Source: Tubulanus polymorphus (taxonomy: Eukaryota > Nemertea > Palaeonemertea > Tubulaniformes > Tubulanidae). Taken from it: 64,000 bases of DNA. The stretch covers positions 7,947,450 through 8,011,449 of the forward strand of contig NC_134026.1 in NCBI RefSeq assembly GCF_964204645.1, read 5' to 3'. Within the stretch, counting starts at the first letter, position 1; the number at the start of each line of letters is the position of its first letter. The notes below the pieces were generated by a model. The model was not told the DNA's origin and did not search any database. It worked only from the letters and a program-made list of their open reading frames with translations. Both the position numbers and the translations under genes were made by a program. Below are positions 1 to 11,831 of the stretch, in pieces.

Positions 1-282
1 TAGATACTATTCAATGCTGTAAGCAATATTTATCAGTAAACTGTAAAATGCACCCAAAATACATATACGCCATTCAAAATGCAGCGTAACAGAGTCCATT
101 GTTGACTCGAGTAACCATGGTGTCAATCATCCACGGTGATTCGGGTAAGGGAAGATTAAGTATTTCGATGCCTCGAACATGAAATAGTTTTAGCAGAAAT
201 TAATATTTATTTACAAACACGGAACAAATTGCTTGAATACTGTAATAATAGCTAAACTGGTGGAGAAACAAAGAGAGAGAAG

Positions 283-660
283 AGTTCTGAGTTATCAATA
301 AGAGTTCTGAGATATCTATATGAGCTCCGCATTGTTCTTAAGAGTTTCGAATTGTTTATATAAGAGTTCCGAATTGTTCACAAGAGTTCAGAATTGTTTA
401 AACAACTTCCGAATTATTCATCAGAGTTCCGAATTGTTTTTAAGAATTTCGAATTGTTTATTAGAATTCCGAATTGTTTTAGTCAGTTCCGAATTGTTTA
501 TAAGAGTTCTGAATTGTTTATAAGAGTTCCGAATGGTTTATGAAATTTACAAATTGTTTATGAAAATTCCGAATTGTTTTTAAGTTCGGGATTGTTTAAG
601 AGAATTCCAAACTGTTTATGAGAATTCCAAATTGTTTTCTAGAGTTCCGAATTGTATAGG
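283..660. repeat. 20-bp tandem minisatellite, about 18 units
   Basis: Direct reading shows a head-to-tail unit close to AAGAGTTCCGAATTGTTTAT, with point changes between copies. It lies just beyond the stop codon of the minus-strand EB1 gene, so it falls in or near that gene's 3' UTR. A frame open through it is an artefact of the 20-bp periodicity. The 280 bases before it hold nothing I recognise. Confidence 0.9.
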
Positions 661-719
661 TACAGTATGTATATATATATATCATATGTAATACAGGATG
701 TAGATCGATCATAGTCCGT

Positions 720-1937
720 TCAATATTCATCGTCAAATTGCTCATCTTCAGGTGGAGCAAAACCTTCCTGTAATACATAAACGTTACAATCAGTACTAGG
801 GGTTGCAAGGTGTTGTGTGTACAGGGGGGCAGGGGGACAGGGTACCTACTGATCAGACATTCCTGGATATATGTTTTCACCGAGGAAAATTTCAAATTTT
901 TAGGAGCTGTCTACATCACTTTCATATCCCAATTATTGTATACTCCTAAATCGGTACTGTTTATCCTGGTAAACCCAGCACCTCGAAAAGCATTATCCGT
1001 ATTGAAGGAGTTTTTAAGGAATCAAGGAGTTCTAGGGAAGAGGACATGATACTAACCTCAGTTGCGTAAAGAATTCCGAGTATATTCTTTAAAACTGCAG
1101 GTCTCTCTTCGTCTTCTCCTCCTTGACACAAAACTTCAATGTCACGTAATTTACTGAAATAAAAATCTCTCTCTTTTTCCAAACCTTCGACCGTCAAATT
1201 TAATTCGTGCACCTAAAAAAAAATTCATTCAAATCAAACAATATTGTTCAGAGACACACGACATGGCGACCTCCATAAATCTCCCGAAGACATCATAACT
1301 ACCTACTTGCCTAAGTAATGTGATCTTTGCACTACACAATTCATGTTATAGATCCAATATTGTGGATAAATGATGTCATAGGGCATGGTTCCCACAGTAA
1401 CACATTAATTAAAAATTCCCAGGTTTTCCCCAAGTATTTCATGGGTGATTTTTCAATTTTCCAAAATGGAACATGGGGCCTTCAAAAAAATGAACAGATA
1501 TCATCATACTACAGTCAACATCTTAGTGGTGACAAGTGATATGCATGAAAAATTGCTGAAGATAGTTGCCCTGGGATGTAGATGAATTTCCCAATTATTT
1601 CCCTGATTAAAGGAAAATTTCTCAAATTCCCAAATATTCCAAACTGGGATTTACTATTTCCAAATTCCCAAGTTTTTTCCAATTTCCCTGTTCTGTCGGA
1701 ACCATGATAGGGGTATTCATGCCGAGGCCGCCAAGAATAGGTGGCCATATCTTAAGACCGGGCCGACGGAAAATAAAGGCTGTACCTTATTGCTCAATTC
1801 TTCTAATTGTCTCGCATCACCACCAGCGCCCCCTTGTGTTTGCCTATGTGAAGCGACACCTTTAGGTTTATAAGCGCTGGTCTGTCGAGGAGGCATCGCT
1901 GCTTTAGGAGCTGTCAAAATACAACCACATACATCTA

Positions 1938-1976
<39 letters not shown>

Positions 1977-3286
1977 TTTAGGGCTGGGGGAGGAAGGGAA
2001 TGGGGACATTTCTCTCTATGCATCACATAATTGGACGGTGGAAGACAGTGTTGAAATGATGGGTTGAATCTGTCCTAGGATCAGTTTCACGGGAAAAAAC
2101 TGATCTCTTTTGAAAATCATTATCTAAGGCATTTGGTCTTAAATCGATTTAAGATTTAATTGATTTTGGTGAATGAAATTGGGTCCAGAATGTTGAATAT
2201 AGATACCAATAGTTGATACATACAGGGTCGTTTAGTAACAGATGCGACCGGTTTTACGCGGCTTCCACCGGGATTATCAATCAACGGAGCTCCGCCTCGT
2301 CGGGCTACAGCGTCGTACTCCTTTCCGTCATAATTAGCGTCGAAAAACCTCTTAAACCACTGCAGAAACTCAAAATTATCCTGAAACTTCGATTTAATAA
2401 GTCGGTCGACTGGAATTTGCTGAAAAACATATCATTTACATGTAATTTCTCGTATGCGAGAAAGGGGCGGAGTCTAGAAGAGTTTGATTAACAGGTTACC
2501 TTATCTATTCCTAACTCTTTAAAGAGTTTCTGCACAATTTTGAAGTTGTGAATAAATTCGTGCTCCAATTTAGCTCCAAATTTCACTTTATTAAATACTC
2601 TATGTATGAAAAATAAACAATAAAACAATATTTATGAATACCAGGCTGATGGGGAGTGGGGCCCCTTAAGGGTCAGGGGTAAAACAAACACTAGGCTATG
2701 GTGGGGCCCTACCTGTCACGGATATGACAACCACCAGGCTGAGGGTGCCCCTAAGGTTAGGAAAACGCTAGGCTGACTTGGGGCCCTAAGGGTCAGGGGT
2801 AGGACAAACGCTAGGCTGAGGGCCCCTAAATGCCGGGCTAAGGGCCTGAAGGGTCAGCGGTAGGACAAAGAGCAAGGGCCCTTAGGGTAGGAAAAACACC
2901 AAGTTGAGCTGAACTGATAAACTGATAAACAACAGACAGATTGGGGGCCCTAAGGGCAGGGAAAGCCCTACAGTCAGGAAACACACATCATCTGAGAACT
3001 AAATACATACTTATCTATATCAAACAACATATCTAACAGCTGTATATACGCACAACCTGTAAATACACAACAACATTCAAATATCATCATCATCGCTAGT
3101 GACCTTGAGAACAGGACTAGCAGAGCACTAGTGGACTATGAGAGGACTGGTCTTACCATTAGACATTTGTTCTATTTTAGTAAAGTTTCCATCTAATGAA
3201 CTGTTTAACCAAGCGATCATCTCATGACGACTCATATTGTCAGACGTAGCGTTCGTGCTCATTACATTGCGTACTTCAAGTGACAT
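720..3286 (-). CDS. MAPRE1: EB1/MAPRE microtubule plus-end binding protein, 7 exons, complete
   Basis: Coding exons in order are 3157-3286, 3011-3056, 2500-2599, 2224-2419, 1786-1910, 1057-1212 and 720-767. All junctions are GT-AG and in phase, giving 801 nt and 266 aa, the usual EB1 size. Residues about 15-130 form the calponin-homology domain that tracks growing microtubule ends ([51 protein letters not shown]). A Ser/Pro/Lys-rich linker follows (exons 4-5). Exon 6 is the EB-homology coiled coil ([20 protein letters not shown]). Exon 7 encodes the tail ending DDEY, the EEY/F-type motif bound by CAP-Gly proteins. Exon 2 is only 46 nt. The ATG at 3286 opens the only N-terminal exon. EB family identity is certain; which vertebrate paralogue it matches (EB1, EB2 or EB3) is not. 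Confidence 0.95.
1937..1975. repeat. (CAT)n microsatellite in MAPRE intron 4
   Basis: About 13 trinucleotide units. On the transcribed strand it is (ATG)n, and it ends about 27 nt upstream of the exon 5 acceptor (exon starts at 1910), in the usual branch-point zone. Confidence 0.9.
2641..2960. repeat. Irregular ~40-bp minisatellite in MAPRE intron 2
   Basis: Repeated GC-rich units contain CTAGGCTGAG, GGGCCCCTAAGG and TCAGGGGTAGGACAAAC, about seven degenerate copies. It fills most of the intron between the 46-nt exon 2 and exon 3. Confidence 0.85.
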
Positions 3287-4452
3287 TGTGCTGGCTAATA
3301 GGTGGTGCTGCTCCGTTCAAAATCAGTCTATTGTATCGTATGATGTGCTGCTGTATCGGTGATTCTCAAATCGGCCACTAGGTGACACTGCTCTCTCAGT
3401 CAATCACGGCTTTAAATAAATAATTAGGGGCCTACAATTAGTAATCTTTAAATTTGGGACAAGATTTATAACTCTGACAAACCCGAACCCCAGAGGAGCT
3501 TGTATCCCCCCCCCCCCCACAAGCCTGCCCTCGGTTCCTCCACCCAGACACATACATTGTCAGACTGACGACGCCAGACTGAACCAGACTCAGAATCTCT
3601 GCTGATGTGGAGGGACCGCTGGGTCAGGGAAACGCCAGCTGGACGGAGAGCTGTCACCGCCCTCAAGGGCAGGACTTGAGCTACGATATAACGTAGAGGA
3701 AACACCTACAGGTGTGAGGAGGACGAGTGAGGGAATCTTGACTGGCCCTGGCAGGCGAGGTTGATTTGATTGATGACTAATTTGAATGAACACTCCTTTA
3801 CTCGCCGCTCAACTCACCGACCCCTGATCATATGAATACACACGTATATACATCATTGATTAACAATAAACAATCATATGAATACATGTATTTAATAAAA
3901 TACGAACCAATTAAATTAGAACGTAGCGGCGAACCTGTGGTGGTCGTGCTAATTAACAACACTAAACAATTCGACAGCCCGGCGCCGACTCGATCAATAC
4001 TCCTCCAGTCCGATCTTAGCAAATTAAACGTAAATAGTTTCGTATCGTAATCTTTTAATATATTATCTTAAATAAAATCTGAAAGTGTATTTAGAAATCC
4101 TCTGAAATGAGAATAAACTTATTAATAATAAAGTCAGGTGCAAAGAGGTGGCAGCACGTGATGGTGTTCATTATTTTTACCGATCACAACTGTAAAGCTG
4201 AATAAAAAATAATTTACAGTAACGTAAATCCTCAAAAAAATCAATTGAACGAATCTCGAAGACCAAGCACTTCTTTCATTTACAGCTTCAATACCAATAA
4301 ATATCAATTCAATTGATTATATTTATAAACCGAGCCGGTTCCGATATGCGCGCGCAGCTCGTATCGAAAACTCGGTGACTTCGCAAAAAATAGGGGAAGA
4401 TACGTCGTTTTGTTTATTTGTAATTTGTGGGTGTTTTTGAAAAGATTTTAAG
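3287..4452. promoter_or_regulatory. Shared upstream region between MAPRE (-) and PSMB2 (+)
   Basis: The two start codons face away from each other across 1,166 bp, so both promoters must lie here. A run of 13 C at 3506-3518 is present. No clear TATA box is visible; a GC-rich patch with CGCGCGCAGC around 4347 lies about 100 bp upstream of the PSMB2 ATG. Short open frames between 3466 and 4050 show no recognisable domain. Confidence 0.4.
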
Positions 4453-7072
4453 ATGGAATGCCTGATTGGAATTCAAGGCAAGGATTTCGTGTTAGTTGCG
4501 GCGGATACTTCAGCGTCAAGAAGCGTGCTTACTATGAAATTAGGTATCAAATCTTACTTTTTCTTCTTCGAAAATCACTAAATCGAATGACTGACTGAAC
4601 TTTTTTACACGTCACAAGTCTCTCTACACCGAGCCTGGTGTAAAACCTTTCATCTTTTGAGCACAGTATCCTCGGTACTACTATTAGGTGCCGCCTATAT
4701 ATCAAGAAAAAGTATTACATACCCTGTATGTATGTCCGACCTGGGCTCCTGGGTGGTAAGCTTTTTATAATCGGATGGGCTTATACCAACGTTAGGGATG
4801 ACAAGGACCAAAACACGTAAAAGTAACACTTCAAAAATATACTTTCTATCCACTTCAGTCCACAATTAATGGCTTAATTCACAAACTAACACGGGTACCT
4901 TTCGAAATAATCCAATTCTATGTATGTTTCGAGTGATTAATCAACATTATTTTGAGAAATTAATTAATTTCTTTACAAATTTCGCCATTGGCCGCCGTTT
5001 CTCTGTATTGCACATGTGGCATGATAAGACAAGGGGACCTACAAGGATTTAGATAAAACTTTCAAGACGAAACGACAATTTTTATTTTTGATGGTTTTCC
5101 AACCTATATTTCAAATCTTCGTGTTTTCCATTATAAATAATGAAATAATAAATTCTGGTAAAAGAAAAATGTGAATAAGTGTTGATTTCTTAATATTTTT
5201 CAATTTCGTCGTTTCGCTTCGTTAGTTTGTGCTGTTGTCCTGGCCTCAGTCCACAGGTGCCAGCACCTCCAGTAATTTTCAAAATGGCAGCTGTCGACTC
5301 TACGGAAATTTACTCTCACTTTACGGCCGATTTGCACATGGATTAAGATCGTCAGGTGAGGTGTTATAGGTATCAGACAAACTACGAATCTGTTGTGTGT
5401 CGATTACAACAAAAATTTGACGGATATCTTAAGAGACAATGAAATGCCAGGCAAATTACTTGTCAGTCAAATTGGCTGACGAAGATTTCATACAAAAATG
5501 ACCTTCCCATTCCTGACTGTGGTTTGTGAAAATATCCGATCGTGAAACTAAACCACAGACAGGTTACTGACTAGGCTCATTCGTACAAGATTTTTGTTCC
5601 AAAACCCTAGCTTATTAATAGTAGGCCCTGCCGTGGCCAAAAGTGATGAATCTCGATGGCGTTTTTGTTGATTTTGTTGTGAATATTTTCAGATCAAGAT
5701 AAAATGTTGAAAATGAACAGTCGTCAGATAATGTTAGTATCCGGTGAAGCTGGTGATACAGTTCAATTTGCTGAATACATCGCAAAGAATATACAACTTT
5801 ATAAAATGAGAAATGGTTAGTGTCTCTGTGTGCCATCCCTGGACCCTGTATATGTCCCTGTAGCTGCACTCTCCCTCCCCCGCCCAGACCTGGCTGTATA
5901 ATAATTGCGTTGGTTGTTTTTATTTTGTAGGGTATGAACTATCAACGACTGCCGCCGCTCACTTCACCCGTAAAAATCTCGCCGAATTCATCAGAAGCAG
6001 GGTAAGCTCCAAATAACAGTCCATTTACTGAGTTTATTATCAGCATCCCGATATAAATCCATTAGAAGTTACCTTACACTAGTGTTATCTTCAAATCAAC
6101 AAATATTTTTATCTTGTGATCCGAATAACAGTCCGTTTGCTTAGTTCAGTGTATAGGATTACGATAGACCTAACACTGGTGTTACCTTGTTAACTGTCTA
6201 CTTCTCTCGATACAGACCCCGTATATGGTGAATCTACTATTAGCCGGTTACGATGATGAAGATGGTCCGTCTCTATACTACATGGATTACCTCGGGTCAT
6301 CCGTTAAATTGCCATTCGGTTGTCATGGATATGGGGCGTTTATGTCTTTGAGTATATTGGATAAGATGTATAAACCGGGTAAGAGTGTCTGCTCACGTAC
6401 GGCAGACTCAGAATGTTTGTTGAAATGCGTATTTTTGTGAAGTTATCTATGAAGTGGGACACATTTTTACAGTCCCAAAGGACTTGAGCGGATAAACTGA
6501 CAATCAAATGATGATATTTCAAAATGCTATTTGAAAATTTTATTTTTCGCAATTTTCAATAGAAAAATGATATTTCGAAATTTCAAGGAGAAGCCTTGAT
6601 TTCATTTGTGAATTTGTTTCAGATTTGACGAAAGAAGAAGCAATAAAACTATTGGAGAAATGTGTTACAGAGGTAATAAATACCCTGATGTAGTGCCACA
6701 CTCTTAAACCCTAAATTTAATCTTAAATATTATACCTGATGCTGACACCTAACACTCACCCTAGCAATTAAACTAGTGTGATTGGTCTGATAACATCCCT
6801 TACGCATGTTCTCTTAAGTACCAAGTTAACCACACAGCCTTGTACGCACCCCCTCCCGGCCCCAGGATACATGAATACGAATAACGTATTTGTTTCAATC
6901 TCTCTTTCATTAAACAAGCTTTTTCTTTTAATCTGAATTTCTTTGAAATTTCCTGTCTTTTTAGATCCAGAAAAGACTCTGTTTGAATTTGAAGACGTTT
7001 AAAGTGCGTTTAGTTGACAAAGATGGTATTCATGATTTAGCAGGAATTCCATGTGAACCAGCTGTAGCCTAA
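4453..7072 (+). CDS. PSMB2: 20S proteasome subunit beta type-2, 6 exons, complete
   Basis: Exons are 4453-4543, 5693-5815, 5931-6001, 6216-6378, 6623-6672 and 6965-7072, all GT-AG and in phase: 606 nt, 201 aa, the same length as human PSMB2. It begins [18 protein letters not shown] with no prosequence. It has the catalytically silent beta fold, with [48 protein letters not shown] and VDKDGIHDL all at their family positions. PSMB2 (beta4) is one of the non-catalytic subunits of the beta ring of the 20S core particle, which degrades ubiquitinated proteins in cytosol and nucleus. The ATG is fixed by homology. Intron 1 (about 1.15 kb) is the longest. It is transcribed divergently from MAPRE and upstream of CFAP95 on the same strand. 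Confidence 0.97.
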
Positions 7073-7150
7073 AAAATCAATCCCTCATCACTCCGTCAGT
7101 GACAGGGCCCGATTCAGTTTCAAACATCTCTGTGTAAAATATTTGTAAAA

Positions 7151-7156
7151 AATAAA
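7151..7156 (+). terminator. Poly(A) signal AATAAA of PSMB2
   Basis: Canonical AATAAA, 79 nt after the PSMB2 stop codon. It is the only good hexamer before the next gene begins at 7435. Confidence 0.7.
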
Positions 7157-7434
7157 TACAACTAAATGTTTATAAATTCGTGTGGAATTTATTGCTACTA
7201 TTTGTTCACTCGCAACTACCTTGCTTTGGGTTATTTTCGCTAAGCGAGGAACGTGAGCCCGCAAAAAATGTCACCAGTCAGATGCTGCCATCTGTGAAAC
7301 CGCAAACATGACTCTCCTGTGCTGCCATCTAGAAGCTGTTAGATGAACCTCTGTTGCTACAACGTTGCTAGGCGAATCGCATTGGCTTCCTGGTTCAGTG
7401 TTTTGAAATTTTATAAGTGATCGCTACCAGTAAA

Positions 7435-9497
7435 ATGTCAACGGGTTTTGTGTTACCAGATTTTGTCGAGAGGAAGGGTTCTCTGTTTTTACGATGTGAT
7501 CACATGAACTACAGTCGGGCTACTCTGAATTCTAACTGGTAAGTCCGAGTTGAATTATTGGCCTGCCTTATTAAAATTTAAAAAAATGTCTGTCTATTTC
7601 AACTTCGATTCGTCACACTTACTTACTTGACTTGTTGACTTGAGAGAGCATGTGGCCTAACTCATTCATTTTAGGTGGTACATACCTGATAAAAGTCTTA
7701 TTAGGACCAGAAAGGACTGGCAGTTGACTACTAATGTTTAATCCATTTTTTACTGTATTGCGATGCATGAGGGATATCCAAAAAGTCTTCATTGAAAGGG
7801 GTTGAAAAGAGAAAATTTAAAAAAGTTTAACAATATGTTTCCATGCCTACACAGCAAACTTCACTTGGTATGCACGGACAACATATTGTTCATTTTTCAA
7901 ATCATGGAGTCTCTTTTCTCTCACAAACCCCCTTTTAATGCAGACTTGCTGTACCTATATCCTTAATGCAGTGAAGAATGGATTAAAAAACAATGTTTTA
8001 GGTCAACTGTCAGTGCTTTTCCGGTCCTAATAAGACTTTTATCATGTAGGCTATGTACCATCAAAAATGACTGAGCTAGGCCACCTGATGTCCTCTCAAG
8101 TCCAAGTTCAAATTAGACATTGTGTACACCGCACAAATTTACCAACAATGGCAACCAACCATGGTCCATAGACCATAAACCATCCCTGTCTCAGAGTCCA
8201 AACAAATTTTGAATTGTTCTTTTTTTTAAAACTATTTTCAGGCATCAGGCTCGAGAATCAGAAACTAAAGATTATGAGATCAGCACAGATTCAGTTCGAG
8301 ATCTGCGCAGAGCTACGTATAACAGAATAGGAAATATTACTGATGGGGTGAGCTGAGGACGAGTGCCTTCATCTACGAGGGAGGGCTATTTAAATACAGT
8401 AATTCAATTGAAATATCATTCAACTAGCCTAATCGCATTGTTTGATTACTATTTTAGACGCTACCGAACACAACTTACCAGGAATTATGTAATCAAAGTT
8501 TACTTAAAAATCAATTTCAAGAACAAGAAATTGGAAAATCATTAGTGAATGAAGAAACTTTTGGAGATATCAACAATGACAGGTAAAATACTATAAAACA
8601 AAGTCTGCTAGGGGTAACCCTTTAAGACGTACTGATTGGTATTCACACTGTTCCAAGAGTAATCAGTAAGACGAACTGCTATTCAGGGGTTCACACTGTT
8701 CTATAGGGGTAATCCTAAAGATCAGCTGGCATATTCAACTCTAACTCGGTATGCAGGCTTTCAGTTAATCATTTAGTTTTGTTTGATTGCTTTTTTTAGA
8801 GATACTGGTGCACCTAAAAATGGATACGGATCAGTTTTACCGTGTCATAATCCGGACCACGATAAACAACATCTAGAAACAACTCACAGAGCCGATTATA
8901 TACCTCCCTATCCATATACACCAGCTGAGGTTAGTAGGCCTGATACCTTCCTACATACCTAGGGGGGCCAAACAAGTTTCATGGGTCTGAACCCCTGCCT
9001 TTCCACGAAGTTTGCCCTTTTTGTCAAGACAGAGATCAGATACAAATTTGAAACCGATTCTGTCAAGAATTGCATTTTAAAGGTGTTCTTTTTTAAATTT
9101 CTGGCCCTAATGGTGGGACCTTACTTGTGGGCTTCAGCAAGGCTAGGAAAGCCTTTCATTTTCTTTGAGCGCGACCCTGCCTTCCAAATGTCCGTAGATC
9201 CATCCCAGCTACGCCTTTCCTGTCCATCTATGTATAGAATTGTCCTCTTCACTTTCCGCAGCCGGGAAGGATGACATTCTTTTCATCTTCATTGTTTTTC
9301 AGGAGAAGCCGAAAGATTTCGCGGATCACTCTTTAGCGTATAAGAAATGCAATTCACAGTTTAGTGATACAGCAGATTATCGTAGACTGGGACGCAATAC
9401 GTGGCAGGACGAGAGCGGCATTTATACAAATACTCACTATAAGCGTCAGCTATCAACTTATCAGCCCACTCAAACAATACCGGAACGATTACAATAG
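7435..9497 (+). CDS. CFAP95: Cilia- and flagella-associated protein 95 (C9orf135-like), 5 exons, complete
   Basis: Exons are 7435-7538, 8242-8347, 8458-8582, 8800-8929 and 9303-9497, in phase with GT-AG borders: 660 nt, 219 aa. The diagnostic family blocks are in order: PDFVERKGSLFLRCDH near the N-terminus, NSNWHQARESETKDYEI, SLVNEETFGDIN, TGAPKNGYGSVLP, ADYIPPYPYTP, KKCNSQFSDTADYRRLGRNT and WQDESGIYTNTHYK. CFAP95 is known as a small protein of ciliary doublet microtubules. No signal peptide, membrane segment or enzyme motif is seen. Poly(A) signal at 9549-9554. Intron 1 carries a 480-bp foldback element. Recognition rests on remembered family blocks; a profile search would confirm it. Confidence 0.92.
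7627..8110. mobile_element. Long inverted-repeat (foldback) MITE in CFAP95 intron 1
   Basis: The left arm (7627 to about 7745) and right arm (about 7985-8110) are inverted copies: GATAAAAGTCTTATTAGGAC on the left is matched by GTCCTAATAAGACTTTTATC on the right, and CATGTGGCCTA by TAGGCCACCTG. The inner part is also partly self-complementary (AACAATATGTT, CAACATATTGTT). No coding capacity. A one-arm copy lies at 27755-27870. Confidence 0.8.
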
Positions 9498-9548
9498 ATA
9501 TGTCCGGACTTATCTGCCGACTCAATGAACATATCCGGATTATTTCTC

Positions 9549-9554
9549 AATAAA
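9549..9554 (+). terminator. Poly(A) signal AATAAA of CFAP95
   Basis: AATAAA, 52 nt after the CFAP95 stop, within an A-rich stretch. Confidence 0.65.
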
Positions 9555-9879
9555 ATGAAGAATAAAACAATTTCAGATTAAATGTGAATATATTTGTGGC
9601 GCGTTAAAATTGATGAAATTATGAAACGAGGTATTAGAAAAACATGTTCTTGACATGTTCTAGGCAATGAAATTCGATGTATATAGCCTGCTATTTATCT
9701 GTTTATGCGATACAGAAAAAGGCAATGATCAATATTTTAATTCAAATTCCAGGAGAGAACTTCCATTATCTATTTTAGTTATTAAAAATGATATAAATGC
9801 GATGGTGTTCATTTCGTTTATTATATTCGAGGATGTGCAAGCATCAAACTGTTCAAAATTATGAATGAAAAAATTTGGC

Positions 9880-10260
9880 CATTAGTGATTGCTCGGTGCC
9901 AATTGGTCTTGAGGTGGATCGTTGTCGTTTACCATCCACTCCGGGCCTTTTATCCACATTGACCTCATGAGTTCGTCATGCGTAAGTCTGCTAGATTTTG
10001 TTTCGATGGTGCATTGTGCCAATCATATGTATTGCTGAGCTGTTTAATGGCTGTGACTCGTTTTTTGCTAACAGAATAAGACCTTTTTTTCTGACTGCAA
10101 GGCGAGGTTCGCTGCCATGACCATGCCTTCTAATTCGAACTTTGGGACTGTCCACTTGGCCTTTGCTTTGGAGATGACCTTGTTCTCCGAGCCTATGAGA
10201 CGCTGAGGTATCTTGTCCTCACTATTCTGCATTGCAGAATACAATCGGTGTAATCGGTAA
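9880..10260 (-). mobile_element. Degraded BEL/Pao LTR-retrotransposon pol fragment
   Basis: Minus-strand translation gives two BEL/Pao pol motifs in different frames. About 10095-10215 reads VISKAKAKWTVPKFELEGMV, the segment in which the family has S-K-x-x-x-x-x-x-x-x-P-x-x-E-L followed by an A-rich helix. About 9895-10000 reads DELMRSMWIKGPEWMV, the downstream W-x-x-G-P-x-W motif. Spacing is shorter than in intact elements and the frames differ, so this is a dead relic. No LTR is visible. The rest of 9560-11830, apart from the minisatellite listed next, shows nothing recognisable. Confidence 0.6.
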
Positions 10261-10404
10261 CTGGATGACGAATCCGAGCCATCTTCAGATTTCGATCCGA
10301 CAAGTCTGGTTTAGCTGGTTTTGAATGACATTTCAAAGGAAGCGTAGATCACATTTCATGTCTTTCTCCATCAGTTGCACCGACAAAGATACACGTGCCA
10401 TTCC

Positions 10405-10680
10405 GGCTGATGGGTAGGACACCATACTACCAGTCCGGATGGTATCTTCTAATGGGTAGGAGACCACTCTACCAGTCTGCATGGTGTCTCCTAATGGGTA
10501 GGACACCACTCTACCAGCCTAGATGGTACATGTATCTTCTTATGGGTAGGACACTACTCATCCAGCCCAGATGGTATCTTCTAACGGGTTGGACACCTTT
10601 CTTCCAGAGTGGACGGTATCTCCTTATGGGTAAACCAGTCTGGACAATGTCTTACCCTATGGGTAGGAGATAATTCTTCC
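10405..10680. repeat. ~40-bp minisatellite, about 6 units
   Basis: Unit resembles CTAATGGGTAGGACACCACT followed by CTACCAGTCTGGATGGTATC. Copies vary by substitutions and small indels. The 92-residue open frame across it is repeat-driven, not a gene. Confidence 0.85.
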
Positions 10681-11831
10681 AGTATAAAAAGAGTTCCGAT
10701 CCGACCCATATCTCAATGAAATTAGAATATAATCATTTATTTTTTCAACTACATTTAATTCATTGTCAGCTATTTTGCCTCCATAGTTACAAAATTCAAA
10801 AATCGACATTGGTAACTAGTGATAACAATTACTACTACGTATCCAAGGGAAGACAAAATGGCCACCGAATTAATGATGCACTAAACTCTATAATATAATC
10901 AAGCATTCAAAGATTTCTTCATCTTGGCAAAAATTGGTTCAATGAACTTTTAGATGTTGGGAAGAATTCTTTGAATAAGATGAAAATGGGTTCATATCAT
11001 AGAGGGGGAGGGTTCGTTAATGCATCCACAAGGGAGGGGGTTGAAAATCAGCAAAATCTGGTGAACTAACTTCACAACCACCAATTCCCCTCACCCATGG
11101 ATGAAGGAGTAAAAACAATGAGTTTAAAACCAGAAAAATTGCCAGGATATCTGAGTCAACAACCTTGGAAATTTGGAAAATCAAATTAATCTAAATTGAA
11201 TCAAATAGTTTCAGTTTCAATCTCATTTGTTTTCTTTCCTTGTGAGAAATTTTCTTTAAAATTTAGCAGATTTTGGAGATGGAATACATGAAAAGTAGTA
11301 TTAACTTTATCAAAACTCACAAAATTTGCCCAACTTAAACAATGAAGGAAGTCTACAAATAAATCTAACTACATTATGAAAAGCATCAAGCTGTGATGAC
11401 AGTGGTGGTCAGTACTGTGACCAGTGACCACAGTGGTCAGTACTATAAACATGATTTTTAAAGTCAAATTTGGTTGTTAATATATAAAATCTATAAAATC
11501 ATTTACAAAAAAGTATCAATATAAAAACAATATAATTTCAGTATAAAATTTGCACCAGATAGTTGTGTTTTACTTTAAAATCAAACATGATTATCAATGC
11601 TATTTAAGAATCCTTAAAAGTCTCGAGGAATTTTACCACAGTGACAACAAGATACTATCCAAATCCAAGTCCAAGTCCATGTCCGAAGCAAAGTTCATGA
11701 GTCCTATTGTTTTCTAGTTGAAGGTGAAGCTCATTACAACCGCGACTTCAAAGTTCCGTAATTTGTGGATCGCCCAAATATATTCATAACAAATTCAAAC
11801 ACGAATTGTAATGATTAGCGTAACCTATAGT

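Noticed and set aside
2641-3056. Apparent loss of part of the EB1 CH domain
   Set aside because: A careful look between exon 1 and exon 3 found the missing 46-nt exon at 3011-3056 with matching phases.
3466-3793. Overlapping minus frames of 67-79 residues upstream of MAPRE
   Set aside because: No domain, no conserved start, poly-C tract inside; treated as non-coding upstream DNA.
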